The notes under the pieces: generated by a model
What the model was told of the DNA's origin: nothing
Databases searched by the model: none
The model's input: the letters and a program-made list of their open reading frames with translations, nothing else
Part shown: positions 16,503 to 25,100 of the stretch, piece after piece
How positions within the stretch are numbered: the first letter of the stretch is position 1
Layout of the letters: the number at the start of each line of letters is the position of its first letter
Assembly (NCBI RefSeq): GCF_021404545.1
Contig: NZ_JAAWWD010000034.1
Location: 1-64,000, forward strand
Direction: 5' to 3'
Length of the DNA: 64,000 nt
From: Aestuariivita sp.
GTDB lineage: Bacteria; Pseudomonadota; Alphaproteobacteria; Rhodobacterales; Rhodobacteraceae
Position numbers and translations under genes: made by a program

Positions 16503-17852
16503 TCACGCAGCGGCAAACCCGGCGTCCAGCCCGTCGATGATCTGTTGCACCTCGGCTTCGGTGATCACCAGTGGGGGCGACATCAGGATATTGTGCATGC
16601 CCAGACGCACCATGGCCCCGGCCTCATATGTCGCTGTGTGGATACGTTTCATCGTGGCCATGTCCATCGGTGTTTTTGCGGCACGGTCCGAGACCAGCTC
16701 GACCCCTGTCATCAGCCCGTGCCCGCCCCGGACATCGCCAATGATATCGTATTTCTCCTGCAAGGCCAGCATACCTTCATAAAGCTGGGCCCCCCGCGCC
16801 GCGGCATTGGTTTTGGTATCCAGCCTCAGCGTCTCTGACAGACATGCGGTCACAGCGGCGGCCCCTACGGGATGGGCAGAGTAGGTATAGCCGTGATAGA
16901 TCCCGCCATCCTCTCCGGCATTCTCGAACACCTCGGCGACCTTGTCGTTCATCAGCGCGGCCCCCACAGGGAAATAGCCGCTGGTGATGCCCTTGGCCGT
17001 ACACATCATATCGGGCTGCACGCCCCAATGGCGCGAGCCTGTCCAGTCCCCCGAACGGCCAAAGCCGGTGATCACCTCATCGGCGATCATCAAAATGCCG
17101 TGCCGGTCGCAGATCTCGCGCATCAGACGCATGAAGGACGCATCCGGCACGATCACACCGCCCGCGCCCTGAATGGGCTCCATGATGAAGGCCGCGATGC
17201 TGCCTGCCCCCTGAAACGCGATCTCATCCTCCATCGCGGCGGCGATGTTCTGGGCCAGAACGGCCGGGTCGGCCTCGCCAAACGGGTTGCGATAGGGATA
17301 GGGGCTGGGCAGATGGAAACAGCCTGGCATCAAGGGCTCGTAATTGATCCGAAACCGGTTGTTGCCATTCACCGAAGCGCCGCCGAAATGGGTGCCATGA
17401 TAGCCCTTTTTCAGCGACAGGAACTTGGTCCGGCCCGGCTCTGCCCGCAGGCGGTGATACTGCCGGGCGAGCCTCAGGCAGGTCTCGACACTGTCGGACC
17501 CGCCGGAGGTGAAAAAGACCCGCGTCATGCCGTCCTCGGCAAAGAATTCGCGCACCGCATAGGACGCCTCGATCGCGGTCGGGTTCGAGGTGCCGCCAAA
17601 GGCCGAGTAATAGGGCAGATCGTAAAGCTGCTTGGCAATCGCCTCTTTCACCGTGTCGTTGGAATAGCCCAGGTTCACACACCACAGCCCGCCCACCGCA
17701 TCTATGGTCCGATGCCCGTCGATATCGGTGATCGAGGACCCCTCCGCTCCGGTGATGATCGTTGGCGCGTGAGATCTGAGGTCACCGGGATGCCCCATCG
17801 GGTGCCACAGATGTTGAGCGTTGTTGGCACGCAGGAAATTGTCGTCTTTCAT
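16503..17852 (-). CDS. Class III PLP-dependent aminotransferase (omega-amino acid:pyruvate type)
   Basis: The 449-residue protein has class III aminotransferase motifs: GGLWCVNLGY near residue 55, FFTSGGSDSVETCLRLARQY, GGVIVPD, LMIADEVITGFGRSG (PLP-binding Asp) and TAKGITSGYFPVGA with the Schiff-base lysine. Such enzymes move amino groups from omega-amino acids, diamines or taurine to pyruvate or other oxoacids. Substrate choice cannot be read here. GGAGG lies just upstream of the ATG. It is 84 bases downstream of the purine permease on the same strand, and a 12-bp palindrome lies in that gap, so it may have its own control. Confidence 0.87.
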   Translation of the reverse strand: MKDDNFLRANNAQHLWHPMGHPGDLRSHAPTIITGAEGSSITDIDGHRTIDAVGGLWCVNLGYSNDTVKEAIAKQLYDLPYYSAFGGTSNPTAIEASYAVREFFAEDGMTRVFFTSGGSDSVETCLRLARQYHRLRAEPGRTKFLSLKKGYHGTHFGGASVNGNNRFRINYEPLMPGCFHLPSPYPYRNPFGEADPAVLAQNIAAAMEDEIAFQGAGSIAAFIMEPIQGAGGVIVPDASFMRLMREICDRHGILMIADEVITGFGRSGDWTGSRHWGVQPDMMCTAKGITSGYFPVGAALMNDKVAEVFENAGEDGGIYHGYTYSAHPVGAAAVTACLSETLRLDTKTNAAARGAQLYEGMLALQEKYDIIGDVRGGHGLMTGVELVSDRAAKTPMDMATMKRIHTATYEAGAMVRLGMHNILMSPPLVITEAEVQQIIDGLDAGFAAA

Positions 17853-17867
17853 GGGGAAGCCTCCGGC

Positions 17868-17879
17868 ATTTGATCAAAT
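17868..17879. promoter_or_regulatory. 12-bp palindrome ATTTGATCAAAT, candidate operator
   Basis: A perfect palindrome lies 16 bases upstream of the aminotransferase start, just before its ribosome site. Its shape suits a dimeric regulator such as a GntR-family protein. No regulator gene is adjacent. Confidence 0.35.
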
Positions 17880-17936
17880 CGAGAATGCTCGCATATCGGC
17901 CCGGCCGCAAGGGACGAGGTGAATGCACGGCGCCTG

Positions 17937-19256
17937 TCAGACCTCGTCGGGCAACAGCAGGTTGAGCCCGATCGCCACCAACGCCGTGGGCGCCACGGCC
18001 GAGGTGGCCAGTGTCTGCACCACGCCCGGCAGGTACTGCACCGCCGTGGGCACCAGGTTGAGGCCCAGACCGGCCGCAAGCGAGACCGCGATGATCACCA
18101 TATTGCGGCGGTTCATCTTGACCTCGCTCAGCACGTTCATACCGGCCGCAGCGACCATACCAAACATCACGATTACCCCGCCGCCCAGCACCGGCAGCGG
18201 CATGGAGGCGATCACCGCGCCCACCTTGGGCAAGAGCCCGCAGAGGATCAGCACCAGCGCCCCGATGGTGACCACATGGCGCGACATGATGCCGGTCATG
18301 CCCACGATGCCCACATTCTGGCTGAACGACGTGTTGGGCAGCCCGCCGAACACCGCCGCCACCGCTGTGCCCAGACCATCGGCATAGGTGGCGCCGGAAA
18401 TCTCGCGATCCGTGGCCTCGCGCCCCGCGCCTGCCTTGGTGGTGGCCGAGGTATCGCCGACAGTCTCGATCGCCGAGACGACCGAGACCAGCGTAACGGC
18501 GATCACCGCGCCGAGGCTGAACTCGAACCCGTAAGGCATCGGCGTGATCCCGGTGATCCAGGCGGCATTGGCTACCGGATCGAAGCTGACCATGCCAAAC
18601 AGGAACGCCAGCACATAGCCGACGATCAGACCCACCAGAATGGCCGCGTTCGACAAGGTGCCCCTAGTGAAGAATTTCAGCGCCAGCGCCACGATGACAA
18701 CCGACAAGGCAACGGTCCAGTGCATCAGAGAGCCAAAGCTCTCGGCCTCCATCTGAAAGGTGGCGGCCCCACCGGCGGCGTATTTGATCGCCACCGGGAT
18801 CAGGTAAAGACCGATGGCCAGGATCACCAGCCCCGTCACCAGCGGCGGAAACAGCCAGCGTATCTTCGAGATAAACGCGCCCAGGCAGAAATGCAGCGTC
18901 CCGCCGATCAGACAGGCGGTCAGCGCCACACCCAGCCCCTGGGTTGCCGCCACCCCGGCCAGAACGCCGACAAAGGCGAAACTGGTGCCCTGCATGATCG
19001 GCAGCCGCGCGCCCACCGGCCCCACTCCGATGGTCTGAAACAGCGTCGCGATCCCAGCAAAGAGCATCGCCATCTGGATCAGATACACCTGCTCGGCCCC
19101 GCCAAAGGCCAGCCCCGCCGCGCCCGCCACGATGATCGACGGCGTGACGTTGGAGGCAAACATCGCCAGCACATGTTGCAGGCCCAAAGGCACCGCCTGC
19201 GCCAGCGGTGGCGTTCTGTCGGGATCGCTGAAGGCGGATGGAGCTGTGTCGGTCAT
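17937..19256 (-). CDS. NCS2 family nucleobase:cation symporter (xanthine/uric acid permease type)
   Basis: The 439-residue product is a polytopic inner-membrane protein with the NCS2 motifs LGLQHVLAMFASNVTP near the N-terminus and NTSFSQNVGIVGMTG near residue 310. This branch imports xanthine or uric acid, which fits the ureide-degradation genes immediately upstream (19372-24440). I start it at ATG 19256, preceded by GAGGGA; the open frame runs on to 19310 without a ribosome site. The 115-base gap from the hydroxyacid dehydrogenase stop suggests it is the last part of, or next to, the ureide operon. Confidence 0.9.
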   Translation of the reverse strand: MTDTAPSAFSDPDRTPPLAQAVPLGLQHVLAMFASNVTPSIIVAGAAGLAFGGAEQVYLIQMAMLFAGIATLFQTIGVGPVGARLPIMQGTSFAFVGVLAGVAATQGLGVALTACLIGGTLHFCLGAFISKIRWLFPPLVTGLVILAIGLYLIPVAIKYAAGGAATFQMEAESFGSLMHWTVALSVVIVALALKFFTRGTLSNAAILVGLIVGYVLAFLFGMVSFDPVANAAWITGITPMPYGFEFSLGAVIAVTLVSVVSAIETVGDTSATTKAGAGREATDREISGATYADGLGTAVAAVFGGLPNTSFSQNVGIVGMTGIMSRHVVTIGALVLILCGLLPKVGAVIASMPLPVLGGGVIVMFGMVAAAGMNVLSEVKMNRRNMVIIAVSLAAGLGLNLVPTAVQYLPGVVQTLATSAVAPTALVAIGLNLLLPDEV

Positions 19257-19371
19257 GGTGTGTCCCTCATATTTTGGTTTCACGTCACAGCCGAGGATGA
19301 CCGGCTGCAAGCGATTATTGCCAGTGCGGGGACGGATCGGGCGACATCTCCCGATCCAAAGACAGGGTTGC

Positions 19372-20340
19372 CTAATATCCTCGCGCTGGATCGACGATAT
19401 TGCTCAGCGTTTCGCCGCGCCGATAACGGTTCAGGTTCTTGACAAACATCTCGGCGGTCCGGGCGTACCAGCCGTCATAAACACCGGAGCAATGGGGCGT
19501 GATGATCACATGCTCCATGGCCCAAAGCGGACTGTCTGTGGGCAGCGGTTCGGTCGCGAACACATCCAGCGCCGCACCGGCCAGTGGTCCGTTCTCCAGC
19601 GCGTGGATCAAAGCGGTCTCGTCACAAACCCCGCCGCGCGAGACGTCGACCAGCACCGCACCGGGTTTCATCGCCGCAAAATCCGCCAGTCCGATCATCC
19701 CTCCTGTCGAGGGCAAAAGCGGGACGCACACGAGGATGTAGTCGGCGCGCGGCCACAGATCCGGCAGCGCCGCGATCCCGTGCACCTCATCCACATGGGG
19801 TGTCTCCTGCGGTCGCGCGCGCACGCCCAGAACCTGCATCCCCATCGCCTTGGCCCGTCGGGCGGTGGCACAGCCGGTCTGACCCAATCCCACGATCAGC
19901 AGCGTCGCCCCCTCGATGGGCCGCACCCGCGCGCCGCCCAGCCATTCGCGGCGCACCTGCGCCTTTTGAAACGTCCTGAGGCCCAGCGAGAACGACAGCA
20001 TCGTGCCAAGGGCATATTCGGCCATCATATCCGCCGCACTGCCCGCCGAATTGGTCACGGTGACATGGCTCGGATCCCAGGCACCCAGATGATCGGTGCC
20101 CGACCCGCCCACGGCCAGCCAGCGCACCGTGTCGCTTTGCAGCAATGCCGCGCGGGGGAAGGGCGTGACTGCATCGAAGCGGATGGAATAGACCACCTCG
20201 GCGCCTGTCCGCGCGATCAGATCAGGTAACGCGGCAAGGCTGTCGCAGCCATGGATCTCCAGATCGGGATGCCCGGCCTGAACGATGTCGATGGTGCGTT
20301 GCGGCTGGCGCGTACTGATGATGACAGTTGGCGTCTTCAT
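19372..20340 (-). CDS. D-2-hydroxyacid dehydrogenase (glyoxylate/hydroxypyruvate reductase-like)
   Basis: The 322-residue protein has the NAD(P)-binding motif VGLGQTGCATARRAKAMGM at about residues 150-168. The catalytic set follows: Arg in DVSRGGVCDE, the Glu downstream, and His in HCSGVYDGW. This is the D-isomer-specific hydroxyacid dehydrogenase family that includes glyoxylate and hydroxypyruvate reductases. It is the last gene of the coupled ureide operon, overlapping the PrpD-like gene by four bases. Because AllA in the same operon releases glyoxylate, reduction of glyoxylate to glycolate is a reasonable inference, not something the sequence proves. Confidence 0.82.
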   Translation of the reverse strand: MKTPTVIISTRQPQRTIDIVQAGHPDLEIHGCDSLAALPDLIARTGAEVVYSIRFDAVTPFPRAALLQSDTVRWLAVGGSGTDHLGAWDPSHVTVTNSAGSAADMMAEYALGTMLSFSLGLRTFQKAQVRREWLGGARVRPIEGATLLIVGLGQTGCATARRAKAMGMQVLGVRARPQETPHVDEVHGIAALPDLWPRADYILVCVPLLPSTGGMIGLADFAAMKPGAVLVDVSRGGVCDETALIHALENGPLAGAALDVFATEPLPTDSPLWAMEHVIITPHCSGVYDGWYARTAEMFVKNLNRYRRGETLSNIVDPARGY

Positions 20341-21719
20341 CGGCTTACCGGCGCGACCAGCAAGCGCCCCAGATCGGCAAACCGGCTGTGGTCCGCGCTC
20401 AGTCCCAGACAGGCCTCCCGGATTGCGGTCGCGCGCACCTCTCCGATGACGGGGGCTGCGAAATCCATGTATTTGCGCGCGATCTCGGCCCCGCCAAAAG
20501 GGCGCTCCGGCCCGCCGCGGGCATGGGTCATGCCGGAATTCAACACCCGCCCGTCGGTTAGAACAAGATCCACATCCGCCGTGCGATGCTTGGGGAAAAG
20601 CGCCTCATGCTCCGCCGTGGCCTCCATCGCCGTGCGTGCGACAAGGCCTGCCACCGCCGGATCGCTCAGCCCCTCAGCCGAGATCTGCTCGAGCCCGATC
20701 CGCCCGTGCACCAGCATCGCGGCCACCGCGAAGGGCAGCGAATACTGCGCCTGCGAGGCGGTGTCGGGCATGCCTGGATAAAGCGCCACGGCATTGGCAA
20801 AGCTGCGGATCACAATGCGTGCGACCTGATCGTGGCGCACCTGATGGGTGTTCGCCACCTCGCGCGCCGCATCAATCGCCGCATGAGCCCAGCGGCAGAT
20901 CGGGTAAGGTTTGATGTAGTGCACCGCTGTCTGCCACTCCTGGCCCAGATCGGCCCAGTGACGCGCGGCCTCGACCCCCTCGACCGTGATCGCGGGCGCG
21001 CCGGTAAAGCCGCTCTCGGCCAGAACCGCGGCGCTCATCCCCGCCAGGGCGCCCCAGCCCGATCCATCATGCAGCATTGTTGGATTGGCGATCTCGCGCA
21101 TCATCTGGCTGCGCGGCCCGTGATATTCGGCAATGCCCAGCGCCTCGCGCAGTATCTCGCGGGACTGCCCCCTCAGCCGCGCGGCCATCGCCGCCACACC
21201 CAGCGCGTTCCACGCCCCGGAGGTGTGATAATCCGTGACCGTCCCATGCAGCGCCAGCCCCGCCCGGCCCGACACCTCATAGCCCATCACCAGCGTAGTC
21301 AGCGCCTCGGGCCCGTCAAGATCAGGCAGGGACTGCGCCAGCACCGCCAGTGCAGGCACCACGACCACGCCCACATGCCCCTTGACCGGGTTGAAGCCAT
21401 CATGGCCATCCAGATTGTCGATCTGAGTGGCCGCAGCATAAACTGCGCCTGCAAGGCTGACCGTCCGCCCGTCAAAGAGCATCCTTGCACCAAAGGCGGG
21501 GTCTGTCGTGCCATAAAGCCTCAGCGCCGCGTCACGGCCCAGCACCCCGGCCTGCATCGGTGCAGAGGCGATGCAGATCCCTAATGTGTCCAGCAACAAA
21601 AGCGCCGCGCGGTCCCGTACGGTGTCTGGCACCTCTTTGGGCCTCAGATTCAGCACGAAATCGGTCACACGGGCCAGCGTGGTGGCCTGGGCCTCCACAA
21701 GATCGGTCATCTCGTTCAT
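20337..21719 (-). CDS. MmgE/PrpD family protein
   Basis: The 460-residue product has the MmgE/PrpD fold signature: LLLDTLGICIAS near residue 42, GYEVSGRAGLALHG near residue 150, HTSGAWNALGVAAMAARL, and KPYPICRWAHAAIDAA near residue 275. Known members are 2-methylcitrate dehydratase, cis-aconitate decarboxylase and iminodisuccinate epimerase. Here the gene is translationally coupled (four-base overlaps) to allA upstream and the hydroxyacid dehydrogenase downstream, inside a ureide operon. No propionate (methylcitrate) genes are present, so PrpD activity is unlikely. Its reaction in this setting is unknown. Confidence 0.83.
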   Translation of the reverse strand: MNEMTDLVEAQATTLARVTDFVLNLRPKEVPDTVRDRAALLLLDTLGICIASAPMQAGVLGRDAALRLYGTTDPAFGARMLFDGRTVSLAGAVYAAATQIDNLDGHDGFNPVKGHVGVVVVPALAVLAQSLPDLDGPEALTTLVMGYEVSGRAGLALHGTVTDYHTSGAWNALGVAAMAARLRGQSREILREALGIAEYHGPRSQMMREIANPTMLHDGSGWGALAGMSAAVLAESGFTGAPAITVEGVEAARHWADLGQEWQTAVHYIKPYPICRWAHAAIDAAREVANTHQVRHDQVARIVIRSFANAVALYPGMPDTASQAQYSLPFAVAAMLVHGRIGLEQISAEGLSDPAVAGLVARTAMEATAEHEALFPKHRTADVDLVLTDGRVLNSGMTHARGGPERPFGGAEIARKYMDFAAPVIGEVRATAIREACLGLSADHSRFADLGRLLVAPVSR

Positions 21720-22225
21720 ACCGCCCTCCCTCCGCCCTCACCCGCAACGATCCGCCAGGGCGGATCGAGGACGTGTTCCTCCAGATTGTCCCCCGCACCG
21801 ATCCGGTCGATCACGGCGAACAGGCCCGGCGCCGCGAGCGGGGTCAAAACACCATGCCAGGTGCCGCGATGGAGGTTAACGCCCTGCCCCGGTGCCGTCA
21901 GGAAAGCCTGCGGCCTGGAATGGACGGTTTCCGACACGATCACCAGGAAGGGATGCTGGGTCATCGGAATGAAGGCTTGCGAGCCCTCCGGGTGCCGTTC
22001 GAGAAGATCGAGCGCATAGGGCAGATTGCGCGGCTGCGCGTCAAAGAGGCTGATCCCTGCGCGCCCCTCCGGCCCGAAGTCCAAATGCGCCAGATCGTGA
22101 TGGCGCCCGCACATGCCCCCATTGATGATCCTGTCAGGCGCGTCACGCAGCGCCAGGACATCCCCGAACGGGGCAAACGCCACTGCCGTCAGAGGTTGGC
22201 AGACGATATCGCGATCCCGGCTCAC
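21716..22225 (-). CDS. allA: Ureidoglycolate lyase AllA
   Basis: The 169-residue protein splits ureidoglycolate to glyoxylate and urea. Family blocks are AFAPFGDVL, RHHDLAHLDF, SQAFIPMTQHPFLVIVS, NLHRGTWHGVLTPL and FAVIDRIGAGDNLEEH. I start it at a GTG at 22225 that overlaps the allE stop (GTGA). The frame is open further upstream to 22528, but that part lies inside allE and has no family similarity. The stop overlaps the PrpD-like gene's ATG. Length matches the family's ~160-170 residues. Confidence 0.88.
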   Translation of the reverse strand: MSRDRDIVCQPLTAVAFAPFGDVLALRDAPDRIINGGMCGRHHDLAHLDFGPEGRAGISLFDAQPRNLPYALDLLERHPEGSQAFIPMTQHPFLVIVSETVHSRPQAFLTAPGQGVNLHRGTWHGVLTPLAAPGLFAVIDRIGAGDNLEEHVLDPPWRIVAGEGGGRAV

Positions 22226-23031
22226 AACTTGGGATGCCGGTTGACATCTTTGTAAAGCAGATACCGAAACGGCTCTGTTCCCGTTGCGATGCAGGCCTGC
22301 GGGCAAAAGGCGCGCAGCCACATGAAATCCCCCGGACCGACGCGGACCCAATCGGTGTTCAGCAGATAATCGGCGGTGCCCTGCAATACGTAAAGCCCAT
22401 GCTCCATCACATGGGTCTCGGCAAAGGGGATGCGCCCGCCAGGCTGAAACGTCACGATGTTGACGTGGCAATCGTGGCGCAGATCGGCCGGGTCGACAAA
22501 GCGTGTCGTGGCCCAGACACCGTCGCAATCGGGCATCTGGGTTGGGGCCACCTTTCGGTCATGGGTGACCAAAGCCCCGGGCCTGTCCAGCCCAGATGCG
22601 GGTTCCCAGGTCTTGCGGATCCAATGGGTCTGGAATGTTTGGTCGCCGCGGTTCCACAAAGACCATTTGGTCCCCGCGGGCACATAGGCAAAGCTTCCGG
22701 GCTCCAGCGCGTGCAGGACCCCGTCGATGATCAGGTCTGCGTTGCCCTGCGCCACGAAGAGGATCGCTTGCGCGCCTGCATCCGGCTCGGGCGTGTCGCT
22801 GCCACCGCCCGGAGCCAGTTCCAGCGCATATTGCGCAAAGGTTTCCGCAAACCCGCTGAGCGGGCGGGCCAGGATCCACGCCCGCGCCCCGGTCCAGCCC
22901 GGCAACAGGCTTGTTACGATATCGCGCTGGGTGATAGCGGGCAGCACCGCATAGCTTTGGGTAAAGATCGCGGTGCCTTCGGGATGCACCTGCTGGCCCG
23001 GCAGTCCGCCGGGAGGGAAGGCATAGCTCAC
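22222..23031 (-). CDS. allE: (S)-ureidoglycine aminohydrolase AllE
   Basis: The 269-residue bicupin starts at a GTG (23031) overlapping the puuE-uraD stop. The first cupin (about residues 60-130) has LFVAQGNADLIIDG and GSFAYVPAGTKWSLWN. The second (190-265) has GGRIPFAETHVMEHGLYVLQGTADYLL in parts, and ends near FMWLRAFCPQACIATG. This matches ureidoglycine aminohydrolase (YlbA/AllE), a Mn2+ enzyme that makes S-ureidoglycolate, the substrate of the AllA encoded next to it. Confidence 0.88.
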   Translation of the reverse strand: MSYAFPPGGLPGQQVHPEGTAIFTQSYAVLPAITQRDIVTSLLPGWTGARAWILARPLSGFAETFAQYALELAPGGGSDTPEPDAGAQAILFVAQGNADLIIDGVLHALEPGSFAYVPAGTKWSLWNRGDQTFQTHWIRKTWEPASGLDRPGALVTHDRKVAPTQMPDCDGVWATTRFVDPADLRHDCHVNIVTFQPGGRIPFAETHVMEHGLYVLQGTADYLLNTDWVRVGPGDFMWLRAFCPQACIATGTEPFRYLLYKDVNRHPKL

Positions 23032-24440
23032 AGCATCTCCTCTAACCTCAATCGCGCAATACGTTCGACCTGTCGGCAGGCTTCCGCAATCTCGGAGTTC
23101 GTGTCGTTTTCCAGCCGCTGTTCAAACGCCACCAGAATGCCCGCCTTGTCATGATCGCGCACCGCGATGATGAAGGGGAAACGGTGCTTGGCCGTATAGG
23201 CCGCATTGAGCTCAGTGAACCGCGCCCGTTCCGCATCCGTCAGCGCATCCAGACCGACGCTTGCCTGTTCCGACATACTCTCTGTTGTCAACCGTTTGGC
23301 CGCGGCAAGCTTGCCCGCAAGATCGGGATGCGCGCGCAGCACGCCCAGACGTTCGTCGTCCGAGGCACTGCGAAAGACCCGCGCCAGTGCGTTGTGGATC
23401 CCGGCCGCAGTGTCATGCGCAGGCCCCAGTTCCAGTTCAAAGGCGCGTTCCGCGATCCACGGGGAATGTTCAAACACCCCGCCAAACCTTTCCACAAAGG
23501 CGGGCCGTGCCATCAGGTGAGGCCGCTCCCGCTCCACCGGCGGATGCACCCTGGCCCAATGCTCGGCAATCTCGATCCGGCGCGGGCACCAGACACCCTC
23601 GAACCCCTGGATATAGTCGATGAACCGGCGCAGCGCCTGCACCCGCCCGGGCCGACCAACCAGGCGACAATGCAAGCCGACCGACATCATTTTGGCCGCG
23701 CCCGCCTGCCCTTCGGCGTAAAGTGCATCGAAACTGTCACGCAGGTAGCCAAAGAACTGATCGCCCGAATTGAACCCCTGTGGCGTGGCAAAGCGCATGT
23801 CGTTGGCATCGAGCGTATAGGGAATGATCAACTGATTACGCGCCCCGATTCGCAGCCAATAGGGCAGGTCATCGTCATAGGTGTCCGAGATATAGGCGGG
23901 CGCCACAACCTCTGCTGCCAGCCGCACGGTGTTCATCGAGGCACGTCCTGTGTACCAGCCCCGGGGTGGCGTTCCGACGACTTCTGTATGCAGCCGCAGC
24001 GCTTCGGCGATCTGCGCGCGCTCCTCGTCTTCGGACATGTCCTTGTGCTCGATCCATTTCAGCCCGTGGCTGGCGATCTCCCAACCGGCGTCCTTCATCG
24101 CCTCCACCTGTTCGGGGCCGCGCGCCAGGGCCGTGGCCACGCCGTAAACCGTCACTGGAACACCTGCGCCAGTGAACACGCGGTGCAAACGCCAGAACCC
24201 GGCGCGCGCGCCGTACTCATAGATCGTCTCCATGTTCCAATGGCGCGCGCCGGGCCAGGCGGCGGCGCCTACGATCTCGCTCAGAAAGGCCTCGGACGCG
24301 GCATCCCCATGCAGCAGATTGTTCTCGCCGCCTTCCTCATAGTTCAGCACGAACTGCACCGCGATGCGTGCGCCGCCGGGCCAGGCGGCGTCCGGTGGCT
24401 TAGGGCCATAGCCGATCATGTCCCGCGGATAGCGCGCCAT
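23028..24440 (-). CDS. puuE: Fused allantoinase PuuE and OHCU decarboxylase UraD
   Basis: The 470-residue protein joins two steps of urate breakdown. Residues 1-~305 are the cofactor-independent polysaccharide-deacetylase-type allantoinase PuuE, starting ARYPRDMIGYGPKPPD, with FVLNYEEGGENN, NMETIYEYGARAGFWRLHR and ASHGLKWIEHKDM. Residues ~306-470 are 2-oxo-4-hydroxy-4-carboxy-5-ureidoimidazoline decarboxylase, with the catalytic histidine in RAHPDLAGKLA and the downstream ESMSEQASVGLD. The two domains produce and then open S-allantoin. It is the first gene of a five-gene chain in which every junction is a four-base overlap, and it is divergent from uraH. Confidence 0.92.
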   Translation of the reverse strand: MARYPRDMIGYGPKPPDAAWPGGARIAVQFVLNYEEGGENNLLHGDAASEAFLSEIVGAAAWPGARHWNMETIYEYGARAGFWRLHRVFTGAGVPVTVYGVATALARGPEQVEAMKDAGWEIASHGLKWIEHKDMSEDEERAQIAEALRLHTEVVGTPPRGWYTGRASMNTVRLAAEVVAPAYISDTYDDDLPYWLRIGARNQLIIPYTLDANDMRFATPQGFNSGDQFFGYLRDSFDALYAEGQAGAAKMMSVGLHCRLVGRPGRVQALRRFIDYIQGFEGVWCPRRIEIAEHWARVHPPVERERPHLMARPAFVERFGGVFEHSPWIAERAFELELGPAHDTAAGIHNALARVFRSASDDERLGVLRAHPDLAGKLAAAKRLTTESMSEQASVGLDALTDAERARFTELNAAYTAKHRFPFIIAVRDHDKAGILVAFEQRLENDTNSEIAEACRQVERIARLRLEEML

Positions 24441-24497
24441 TGCGATGCCTTTCCCTGTGATCCGACCATCAGCCTAGGTCAACATATCCCGCCCCGC

Positions 24498-24516
24498 TTT
24501 CAAAAAATCATTGAAA
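24498..24516. promoter_or_regulatory. Inverted repeat TTTCAA-N7-TTGAAA between puuE-uraD and uraH
   Basis: A perfect 6-7-6 dyad sits near the middle of the 142-base divergent intergenic region, where a regulator could control both directions. No regulator gene is adjacent, and the match to a known operator is not established. Confidence 0.35.
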
Positions 24517-24582
24517 CTCTTTCCGGGATGCATTTTGCCCAAGCTCGCGCATATTAGACAGGCAAAGACGGAGGGCACACCG

Positions 24583-24942
24583 ATGGCCGCAGGCTACCTG
24601 ACCACCCATGTTCTGGACACCGCGCGCGGCCGACCGGCGGTCGGAATGCCCATCACGCTCTACCGGCTAGAGGGAGATCAGCGGCAGCAGCTGGCCCGGA
24701 TGGTTACCAATCACGATGGCCGCACGGATGGCCCGATCCTGCCCCAGGACCGCTTTGAGACGGGCACCTACGAGTTGGTCTTCGACGCGGGCGCCTATCT
24801 CGACGCCACCGACACCCCCCCGGAGGCGCCGCGCTTTCTGGACCAGATCCCGATCCGCTTCGGGATCAGCGACGCGGGCGCGCATTACCACGTGCCCCTG
24901 CTGTTCTCGCCCTTCGGGTTTTCCACCTATCGCGGCAGCTAA
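24583..24942 (+). CDS. uraH: 5-hydroxyisourate hydrolase (transthyretin-like)
   Basis: The 119-residue protein hydrolyses 5-hydroxyisourate to OHCU. It has the three signature elements of this transthyretin-related family: N-terminal [12 protein letters not shown] with a catalytic His, the NHDGRTDGP region with the catalytic Arg, and the C-terminal [23 protein letters not shown] closes the protein. Start ATG 24583 follows GACGGAGGG. The gene is divergent from puuE-uraD, which carries the next two steps. A uricase gene is not visible in the window. Confidence 0.93.
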   Translation: MAAGYLTTHVLDTARGRPAVGMPITLYRLEGDQRQQLARMVTNHDGRTDGPILPQDRFETGTYELVFDAGAYLDATDTPPEAPRFLDQIPIRFGISDAGAHYHVPLLFSPFGFSTYRGS

Positions 24943-25100
24943 ATCCTCAGCCCGCCCCACCGCGCCAAATCAGCAAAAGGAATGCACGCGCAGCGTGCGC
25001 CTTTGGATCCCGCCCGCACCCGGGTCGGACGCGCGGCCAGCTTGCCAAGGCGGCGGCCCCATGCGACCCTGTTGCTTTCACCCGATCCGACGAGCGCGCC

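Noticed and set aside
17919-19442. 507-codon open frame on the plus strand
   Set aside because: It is antisense to the NCS2 permease, His/Gln/Arg-rich and without motifs.
20337-21719. 2-methylcitrate dehydratase assignment for the PrpD-like gene
   Set aside because: No prpB, prpC or other propionate genes are nearby and the gene is coupled to ureide genes, so only the superfamily name is kept.
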